Part shown: positions 5,772 to 11,621 of the stretch, one piece after another | Position numbering within the stretch: the first letter of the stretch is position 1 | Layout: the number at the start of each line of letters is the position of its first letter | DNA from: Candidatus Falkowiibacteriota bacterium | Lineage (GTDB): Bacteria > Patescibacteriota > Patescibacteriia > Patescibacteriales > UBA12465 | DNA: 13,475 bases | Direction of reading: 5' to 3' | Assembly (NCBI GenBank): GCA_903937325.1 | Contig: CAIZYV010000039.1 | Coordinates: 1-13,475, forward strand | Notes under the pieces: model-generated | Told to the model about the DNA's origin: nothing | The model's database searches: none | The model's input: only the letters and a program-made list of their open reading frames with translations | Program-made: the position numbers and the translations under genes

Positions 5772-7667
5772 TTAAGTTTGTTCTTGAGATAAACTTTCAT
5801 TAAATTCTTTCTTAGCTTCTTCAATTTCTAAAAGCTGTCGCGGGTCGGAAGTAATTAACTGATCCTCCGCATAAGAAGCTACAACTTTCATCGCCACATG
5901 TTTATTACCGGCGAAAAATATTCCTTCACCAATACCACATTCCAACAATAAATATTTTTCACCTTCAGTCAAAAGAAAAGTCTTCTGGACTAAATCAATA
6001 GCCGCCGGAGATTGCTTAAGGAGAATCTGTAAAGAAGAATTAGTCACAATTGCCTGACCATAAGGAGAGGTCAAAAAATCATTTACATCCTGAGTAATCG
6101 TTGTTACCCCGAGATAATATTTACGACAACGCTTTACCATGGCAAAAATAAATTTAGCGCTGTCTTCATTTTGCATCATCCACCAAGCTTCATCGATTAC
6201 GAGAATACGCTTGCGCATCTCGCTTCTTACAGTATTCCATATATAGTTAACAATGGTATAAATTGCCAAAGGACGAAGTTCATCTTCTAAATCACGAACA
6301 GAAAAACAAACCAGCTGATTATTCATTTCAACATTTGTCTGACTATTCAACAAACCAGCGAAAGTTCCTTCGGTATATTTTTTTAAACGCAAAGCCAAAT
6401 CATTTCCACCCTCCATGCCTTCTAAGACCTGCTCAAAATCAGACATCACCGGCGCTTCAATCGCGGAAAGATCAGAATCGGGCGTAATATCTTTCTTAGC
6501 ATAGGTTTCTAAAAGTGCCCGGTCAACAACAGAATCTTCATCATAATTAAGCTTGCCGAGCATCAAGCGCACCAAGCCTTTCAAAGTGATAACGGCGCTG
6601 CGGATAATATCTTTCGGCTTCGCTTCTCCGCCAATTGCCCGCGGTAAATCAAAAGGATTAAGTTTGTTTTCCGAAGACAAAGAAATATTAATATAAGTAC
6701 CGCCGACAGCCTCAGCTAAATGTTTATACTCGTATTCGGGGTCGATAACAATCACTTCGGAACCAAGCATTAAGGATCGCAATATTTCCAACTTAATGGC
6801 ATAAGATTTACCGGCACCAGAAGTAGCAAAAACAACAGAATTCGCATTCTGCAAAGAAAAGCGATCAAAAAGAATGAGACTATTATTATGACGATTGATG
6901 CCGTATAAAATACCACGGTCGCTAGTCAATTCGCTAGAGATAAAGGGGAAAGAAGCGGCAATCGGCGAAGAATTCATGTTAAAGGTAATATATAATTCAT
7001 CATTTCCCAAAGGCAAAGTGGAGCTAAAACCCTGCTCCGCTTGAAAATAAACCCGGCGAGAATATACCAGCCGTGAACCGAAAATATCTTCTACTTGATC
7101 AGACATGCGGTTAAGCTCTTCCAGCTCATCTGCATATAAAGTTACATATAAAGAAAATTGAAAAAATTTCTCCGTGCCTTGAGTAAGCGCATCGCGCAAA
7201 TATTCAATATCGCGCAAAGCTGTTTCACGAAGCGGATCACGAGCAGAACCCTTTTCGGCATCAGAGATTATCTGCGCCTCTAAAGCGCCGACCTTATTCT
7301 TTAATTGCTTTAAAATAATTGCACTTTTAACCGGATAAAAAAACATGGAAACATCAAAAGTCAAATTTAAATTGATAATCGGCGCAAACCAGCCGACACT
7401 GATATAGCGCGGATAGCCGATAACGAATAAAGTGCGAACAAATTTCGATCCAAGACGCAGATGTGTCGGGCTTATCTGCAAACTAGCCGGAGAAATAATA
7501 TCACGCACCGTCAAAATACCACGGCGGAAAGCTTTTTCTTCCTCGATTATTTCCCTGGTTAATTCAGGATCAGATTCAATTGAACCGGGGGCGGAATTTA
7601 TACCCAAATTAATCGGCGTATTAAAGCGTATTTTCTGCTTGTCGTCATTTTTATTAAAATCGATCAT
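5772..7667 (-). CDS. virB4: Type IV secretion ATPase, VirB4/TraC family
   Basis: VirB4 ATPases sit at the cytoplasmic face of type IV secretion and conjugation machines and power assembly and transfer. In these 631 residues, an N-terminal region (1-240) contains a TraC-like segment with DPLRETALRDIEYLRDAL, as in VirB4 proteins that pack on the membrane subunits. The RecA-like motor follows: Walker A ATSGAGKS (281-288), a D-P-E-Y-E motif at about 309-313, and Walker B RILVIDEAWW with D492 and E493. A later TQD motif at about 525 matches the sensor region (TTITQDVNDFL). All catalytic residues are present. The gene starts about 10 nt after the TraC-like gene, with no Shine-Dalgarno motif in the normal window. 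No VirD4 coupling protein or relaxase lies in this window, so DNA transfer is not established. Confidence 0.92.
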   Translation of the reverse strand: MIDFNKNDDKQKIRFNTPINLGINSAPGSIESDPELTREIIEEEKAFRRGILTVRDIISPASLQISPTHLRLGSKFVRTLFVIGYPRYISVGWFAPIINLNLTFDVSMFFYPVKSAIILKQLKNKVGALEAQIISDAEKGSARDPLRETALRDIEYLRDALTQGTEKFFQFSLYVTLYADELEELNRMSDQVEDIFGSRLVYSRRVYFQAEQGFSSTLPLGNDELYITFNMNSSPIAASFPFISSELTSDRGILYGINRHNNSLILFDRFSLQNANSVVFATSGAGKSYAIKLEILRSLMLGSEVIVIDPEYEYKHLAEAVGGTYINISLSSENKLNPFDLPRAIGGEAKPKDIIRSAVITLKGLVRLMLGKLNYDEDSVVDRALLETYAKKDITPDSDLSAIEAPVMSDFEQVLEGMEGGNDLALRLKKYTEGTFAGLLNSQTNVEMNNQLVCFSVRDLEDELRPLAIYTIVNYIWNTVRSEMRKRILVIDEAWWMMQNEDSAKFIFAMVKRCRKYYLGVTTITQDVNDFLTSPYGQAIVTNSSLQILLKQSPAAIDLVQKTFLLTEGEKYLLLECGIGEGIFFAGNKHVAMKVVASYAEDQLITSDPRQLLEIEEAKKEFNESLSQEQT

Positions 7668-7677
7668 AAATACAGAT

Positions 7678-8361
7678 TTAATTGGTCTCCACTCTTAATT
7701 TTTGCAAATCAACCAAATTCTGGTTCTTAGCCGTTTCCGGATTATAAGTCTTATAATAAAGCTCGATTAAGCTCTGCGTATCTAAACGAGCAACACTCAC
7801 TCCCATAGATTCTAAGCCTCCGATAACACTTTCCATCCGGCGGTCGAGCATATCTTTATAACGGATAAAACTTTTTTCTTTTAATTTAATCGAAGTCGCC
7901 GGTTTAACAGCTTCACCGAGCAGAGAAAAGAAACTTTTATGCTTGTCGGATAAAGGATTATAAGGCACGACGACAAAAAAACGCTTATTCATAATTTTGC
8001 CGATCGAGGTAAGCTCTTTAATATATTCAATATATTCGGAAGTTTGAATTTTCAATAATTTATTAATCTGCTGTTTTTCTTTTTCTTTAAGATAACTGAG
8101 ATAGTTATCAATATCCAGTTCGCGGGACTGGATAACTATCTCCAGCATGAAATTTAGATTATTCAAAAACATTACATAAGAATTGATGACGGCATTTTGC
8201 TCATCTTCACTTTTTAAAGCAAAATTAATACTAGACACCAAAAGAACGGCACGTAAAGTCCCATCTTTCATTATGACAACATCATCTTTTATCTCGGCAA
8301 TATCAAGATATTGCTGGGTAGAAACATTGACTTTGTTTTTAGCTAAACTATTTTCAGGCAT
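7678..8361 (-). CDS. TraC-like N-terminal domain protein of a split VirB4
   Basis: This 227-residue protein resembles the N-terminal TraC-like domain of VirB4 ATPases. It has the block DIAEIKDDVVIMKDG, followed by RAVLLVSSINFALKSEDEQ and a long amphipathic region (QSRELDIDNYLSYLKEKEKQ). It has no Walker motifs, signal peptide or TM segment. In Patescibacteria the TraC-like domain is often encoded as a separate gene between PrgI and VirB4; I recall this arrangement but have not searched for it here. It is likely to bridge the PrgI membrane subunit and the VirB4 motor. It begins 5 nt after the prgI-like stop and ends 10 nt before virB4, which is in another frame with its own start. Both genes look intact, so this is not a broken virB4. 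Confidence 0.8.
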   Translation of the reverse strand: MPENSLAKNKVNVSTQQYLDIAEIKDDVVIMKDGTLRAVLLVSSINFALKSEDEQNAVINSYVMFLNNLNFMLEIVIQSRELDIDNYLSYLKEKEKQQINKLLKIQTSEYIEYIKELTSIGKIMNKRFFVVVPYNPLSDKHKSFFSLLGEAVKPATSIKLKEKSFIRYKDMLDRRMESVIGGLESMGVSVARLDTQSLIELYYKTYNPETAKNQNLVDLQKLRVETN

Positions 8362-8366
8362 AAAAA

Positions 8367-8801
8367 TTAAATTTCAACATCATCATCGCCACGATAGCGT
8401 CCTTTTGTATCAACTACCAGGGCTAAATCAGCCAGATGAGAAGAATGATACAGCTCTTTAGGCACTGGCAAAGCTTCCGGGCGAATACTTACATCAGTTG
8501 TGTCGCGCTCAATAAAACCCAAGTGATGATTCCAAACTCGCAAATTATTTCGACGTAGGGTTTGAATAAAATTAAGCAAGAAATAATGGAAAGGGCGACC
8601 ATTTATTTTTAAGAAAGCAAAAGTGCCGGCCAGCGCAAAAACGAAAATACCAACAGTAAGGAATAAAGCAAAATCAAAAATCTTGAAACTAATACCGATA
8701 ATAACGGCGGCGCCCAAAAAGATTAAAAATTGTCTGGTCGTAATCGGACCGATAATCTTGCTTTCGACATCGATAAATTGCGGCACAGTAAATTGCTGCA
8801 T
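8367..8801 (-). CDS. PrgI family (VirB3-like) inner-membrane protein
   Basis: PrgI-family proteins are small two-TM subunits that correspond to VirB3 in Gram-positive and CPR type IV secretion systems. The signature start MQQFTVPQFIDVESKIIGP, followed by TTRQFLIFLG, is diagnostic for the family. Two TM segments follow at about 24-40 and 43-64. The remaining 80 residues are soluble and polar, starting with NGRPFHYFLLNFIQTLRR. The 144-residue length is normal. It starts 3 nt after the Pro/Ser-rich gene and is followed after 5 nt by the TraC-like gene, the canonical PrgI-TraC-VirB4 order. Its partner is most likely the TraC-like/VirB4 pair at the cytoplasmic membrane. Confidence 0.9.
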   Translation of the reverse strand: MQQFTVPQFIDVESKIIGPITTRQFLIFLGAAVIIGISFKIFDFALFLTVGIFVFALAGTFAFLKINGRPFHYFLLNFIQTLRRNNLRVWNHHLGFIERDTTDVSIRPEALPVPKELYHSSHLADLALVVDTKGRYRGDDDVEI

Positions 8802-8804
8802 ATA

Positions 8805-10460
8805 CTAAAACATTAACTGACTATTCATAGACACAATCGCTTCAATTTCTTCCATGCTCAGAGTTTCTTTATGCTCTGCCTGACGAGCGGCAATAGTTTC
8901 TCGCAAAGTGCGACCATTCGCGACAGATTCTTGCGCCAAACGAACATAAATACGGTTTACCGGACTCTGACGCCAGGCTTTAACGCCTTCAACCATGCGA
9001 TCATAACCATCTTTTTCCAGTAACTTAATTCGAGAAACTATCTTACTGGTTATTTCTTTTGGATTTGCACCTAAACGACGGAAATTAACTAAATCAAGAA
9101 AACGTAATTCTTCCAAAGGCCCCATCACTTTTGGACGTGGCTTTACATCATCCATTCGAGGGCGAGATTCACTAAAAGCGGCTGGACGAGAACTAACAAC
9201 CGTATTTTTCGTTGCCTCTCTAACAGCTTCCGCTAAATGATTAGTGGAAATAACGCCGACACCGGCAGCGACGGTTGGAGCCAAAACAACCTTACCTTTA
9301 AATAATTTCGACCATAAACTGGATTTAAGGGCAGATGAGCGAAGTGGCGCAAAAGAATTACTAGACGACTCTGTCGGTTTCAAAACGACAAGCGGATCAG
9401 CTTTAATCTTCTCTACCGGTTTAAGGATAGGGGGCACAGCCACAAGCGGAGGCTTAGAAACAGGGAGATTAGCCGGCTCCGGAGCTGACTTTATCACTGG
9501 AGCTAAAATCGGGGCCGTTGTTTTGATGGGACTTGAATTAGTAGTTGAAGCAGGAATTGAGACTGGTGTCGGGGAAGTAATAATTGGTTTATCTGCCGGA
9601 ATAATTTTATGCGGACTCGGCAAATCTAAAAGTGGCTTTGGCGCTTCTAGGGCTAAATCTTTAACCGGTGCCGATAATTCATGTTTCGTATCTAAACGAG
9701 GAGCCTGAAATCTTTTAACCAAAGCAGCCGGTGGCTTCACTTGACCACTGGTAATTGCCGCTTTCAAATCATAGGTGGAGGCTTCATTTTTATCTATCAA
9801 AGCGTTTAAAGCCGAAGAAGACGGAAGAGGAGGAGAAGAAGGAGAAGGAGAAGAAGGAGAAGAAGGAGAAGGAGGCGGCGTTTGTGTCGGTATTTTTACT
9901 TGAGCTAAAGCTGACACTGACGCTGACGCTGCAGATGTAGATACAGGCCGATCTAGAGCTCGTAACAAGCGATCGGCCGCCGCCGGATCAAGACCTAAAC
10001 CACCTTGAACGACCGCTTTTTCCAAGGCAAAACGAGCATCTATTTTTGTACGTACCCCCTTGCGATAAGTCAGCAGAATTTGCCGACAACGAGCCATTAA
10101 ATCTTGGCTCGGTAAAACAACAGCGTTATCTTTCATCAAAACTTGCAACTCTGCATCTTCAGGAGTAAGCGGCGGCGATATCTTTAAACCAAGATAAGCC
10201 GAGACGGCAAAGAAAATCTTGTCTTGCAGTTCCTGGCTTAAAGATTGCGCCCGATCAGAACTTAAAGACATTTCCGTAATAAGATGTGAGGTTAAATCTC
10301 TGATTGGCACTTGTTTAATCATCACTTGCATGACCAGCATCGCTAGGCTCAAATTATATTTCTTTTCCAAAGACGACAAAATTTCCATCGCGGCAGGCGA
10401 GGAAACACGGTCTCTTAATTCTCGAGGCAGCTTATTGAATTGTTGAAGATAATCAAACAT
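8805..10460 (-). CDS. Pro/Ser-rich, secretion-operon-leading protein of unknown function
   Basis: The first gene of the secretion operon encodes 551 residues. The N-terminal part (about 1-170) is helical and contains FDYLQQFNKLPRELRD and a second helical repeat-like unit around YRKGVRTKIDARFALEKAV. A low-complexity Pro/Ser linker occupies about 191-216 and a longer Pro-rich stretch about 241-370, which should be extended and flexible. A mildly hydrophobic patch (about 388-403) is too short and polar for a clear TM segment. The C-terminal 105 residues are helical and basic (LEELRFLDLVNFRR, then KAWRQSPVNRIYVRLAQ). I do not recognise a named family; similar proteins before PrgI genes occur in Patescibacteria as far as I recall. 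A scaffold or adaptor for the machine is an inference. The ATG at 10460 is preferred to an upstream TTG at 10490. Confidence 0.72.
   Translation of the reverse strand: MFDYLQQFNKLPRELRDRVSSPAAMEILSSLEKKYNLSLAMLVMQVMIKQVPIRDLTSHLITEMSLSSDRAQSLSQELQDKIFFAVSAYLGLKISPPLTPEDAELQVLMKDNAVVLPSQDLMARCRQILLTYRKGVRTKIDARFALEKAVVQGGLGLDPAAADRLLRALDRPVSTSAASASVSALAQVKIPTQTPPPSPSSPSSPSPSSPPLPSSSALNALIDKNEASTYDLKAAITSGQVKPPAALVKRFQAPRLDTKHELSAPVKDLALEAPKPLLDLPSPHKIIPADKPIITSPTPVSIPASTTNSSPIKTTAPILAPVIKSAPEPANLPVSKPPLVAVPPILKPVEKIKADPLVVLKPTESSSNSFAPLRSSALKSSLWSKLFKGKVVLAPTVAAGVGVISTNHLAEAVREATKNTVVSSRPAAFSESRPRMDDVKPRPKVMGPLEELRFLDLVNFRRLGANPKEITSKIVSRIKLLEKDGYDRMVEGVKAWRQSPVNRIYVRLAQESVANGRTLRETIAARQAEHKETLSMEEIEAIVSMNSQLMF
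9823..9875. repeat. 53-nt pure polypurine tract of GGAGAA-type repeats
   Basis: The plus strand has 53 consecutive A/G bases built from GGA and GAA triplets in irregular order, with mirror symmetry locally. On the coding (minus) strand it is polypyrimidine and encodes the Pro/Ser linker (residues about 195-213). Units of three keep the reading frame, so copy-number change would alter linker length rather than break the gene. Such tracts can form triplex DNA. Confidence 0.8.
9911..9934. repeat. Imperfect hexamer repeat, four copies of CTGACR-type unit
   Basis: CTGACA, CTGACG, CTGACG and CTGCAG follow one another. On the minus strand they encode the alternating Ala/Ser stretch just before the Pro/Ser linker (SAASASVSA). 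This is a coding microsatellite that preserves the frame. Confidence 0.6.
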
Positions 10461-10516
10461 GAAAAACAAAAAACAATAATTAAAAAACAAGAAAATCTAT
10501 TCCGCGCATTATCTCT

Positions 10517-10525
10517 ATTTTAGCA
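10517..10525 (-). promoter_or_regulatory. Extended -10 promoter of the secretion/radA operon
   Basis: On the minus strand TGCTAAAAT combines a TGN extension with a TAAAAT box (10522-10517). The -35 position (TTTCAA) matches poorly, as is usual for extended -10 promoters. Initiation near 10510 gives a leader of about 50 nt before the ATG at 10460. It lies just after the terminator of the upstream unit, so the operon is separately transcribed. Confidence 0.65.
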
Positions 10526-10561
10526 TATTTCCCCAAAAATTGAAAAGCGGCAAATCACGTG

Positions 10562-10594
10562 AAAAAAACAAAAAACCGCCTCCAAAGAAGCGGC
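10562..10594 (-). terminator. Intrinsic terminator after the PPDK_N gene
   Basis: On the minus strand GCCGCTTC (10594-10587) pairs with GAGGCGGT (10582-10575), including G-U wobbles, around a TTTG loop. It is followed by T runs at 10575-10571 and 10568-10562. It lies about 25 nt after the PPDK_N stop. Confidence 0.88.
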
Positions 10595-10618
10595 TTAATG
10601 ATAAAAGATAAAAAAACC

Positions 10619-11557
10619 TTAAAGAGTCGTGATTGGCCGGCTTTGCGTGATATAAAATTTCTTCTTGGCGTAAGCCCATTCAATATCGCAAGGAAAAGCA
10701 TAATGTTTTTCAATACCAGCACAAATCTTAGCCAAGGCGATAATTTGTTGGCCGCTCAATTTCTGTTTTGCCTGTAAATTCTTGGCAACCGGCGTCCATT
10801 TTACCCCCTTGCGAGCACATTTCACAATTTGTTTCGCCTGTTCGGCAATATTAATATCCAGCAAAGAAAAATCGCTTTTATCTAAAACGTAAGAATCGGG
10901 AGTAATAGAACCAGAAACAATTGCCTCGCCTAATCCATATCCAGCTTCAATAATCATTTGGCGTCGATCCTGAGTAACCGGATGAACTGTAAAAGCAATG
11001 CCAGATATCTCTGAAGCGACCATTTCTTGGACGACAACGGCCACGCTCACTTTGGTCTTTAACATTTTTTTCTCATGGCGATAAAAAATAGCGCGAGGAG
11101 TAAAAAGAGATGACCAGCAAAGTTTTACATTATTTAAAAGAGTTTTGTCGGTGGTATTTAAATAAGTTTCTAATTCCCCGGCCCAAGAAGCCGAAGAAGA
11201 ATCCTCAGCGGTTGCGCTAGAGCGAACGGCGACTAAAGGTGTTTTTAATTTCTTAAACTCGGCGGTAATTTCTTTCGCTAAATCAGCCGGCATCTTTGCC
11301 TGAGCAATAAGCGCACGAAGACGAGAAGAAGCGCCATCTACAGAATTAATATCACTATAATTCACTTTCTTTAATAAAGAACTGAGCTCCTGCATCAAAT
11401 CGGTTTCTTCAAGAAAACGATCAAAGGCTCCGGCTAAAATAACAAAGCCAGGCGGGACCGGTATTTTTGCTTTTGTCATTTCGCCTAAAGAAGCGCCCTT
11501 GCCACCGGCAATAGCAGCGTCCGCCTTACCAATCTTGGAAAATGGTTTCGTAATCAT
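10619..11557 (-). CDS. Free-standing PPDK_N-type ATP-binding domain protein
   Basis: This 312-residue protein is the nucleotide-binding domain of PEP synthase, pyruvate phosphate dikinase and rifampin phosphotransferase, and nothing else. Conserved blocks in order are GGKGASLGEM (18-27) with VPPGF after it, VRSSATAEDS (111-120), AGELETYLN, GIAFTVHP (186-193), EAGYGLGEAIVSG (204-216), DIEWAY (291-296) and QSRPITTL at the very C-terminus. These proteins use ATP to phosphorylate a histidine on a swivel domain. The protein stops exactly at the domain boundary, so it is a designed split rather than a truncation. It lacks the phosphohistidine and PEP-binding domains; the likely partner is the upstream gene's swivel domain. 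It has its own promoter in the 64-bp gap and a terminator after the stop. Its phosphoacceptor substrate is unknown. Confidence 0.9.
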   Translation of the reverse strand: MITKPFSKIGKADAAIAGGKGASLGEMTKAKIPVPPGFVILAGAFDRFLEETDLMQELSSLLKKVNYSDINSVDGASSRLRALIAQAKMPADLAKEITAEFKKLKTPLVAVRSSATAEDSSSASWAGELETYLNTTDKTLLNNVKLCWSSLFTPRAIFYRHEKKMLKTKVSVAVVVQEMVASEISGIAFTVHPVTQDRRQMIIEAGYGLGEAIVSGSITPDSYVLDKSDFSLLDINIAEQAKQIVKCARKGVKWTPVAKNLQAKQKLSGQQIIALAKICAGIEKHYAFPCDIEWAYAKKKFYITQSRPITTL

Positions 11558-11584
11558 AAAATTAATTAATAACTATATATTCAT

Positions 11585-11613
11585 ATTATATCATTCTCTT
11601 AATAAACTCCCAA
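11585..11613 (-). promoter_or_regulatory. Internal promoter of the PPDK_N gene
   Basis: On the minus strand TTGGGA (11613-11608), 17 nt including a TGA extension, then a perfect TATAAT (11590-11585). Initiation near 11578 leaves a short leader before the ATG at 11557. It lies entirely in the 64-bp gap between the two phosphotransfer genes and is a plausible target for the wHTH domain encoded upstream. The AT palindrome ATTAATTAAT at 11561-11570 follows, but in such AT-rich sequence it may be chance. Confidence 0.65.
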
Positions 11614-11621
11614 TAAGAAGA

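Noticed and set aside
5772..8361. A virB4 gene broken by frameshift
   Set aside because: The two reading frames do not overlap as at a fresh frameshift. Each has its own start and a normal terminus, and separate TraC-like and VirB4 genes are the arrangement I recall for this lineage.
9244..9708. Plus-strand open frame rich in Gly and Ile opposite the Pro-rich gene
   Set aside because: The composition is the mirror of Pro/Ser-rich codons on the real strand. It has no promoter or ribosome site and overlaps the intact gene entirely.
10461..10490. Upstream TTG start giving a hydrophobic MFFNYCFLFF leader to the Pro-rich protein
   Set aside because: It uses a TTG start and a T-rich leader. The hydrophobic run is too short for a signal anchor, and the ATG at 10460 gives a typical soluble helical start.
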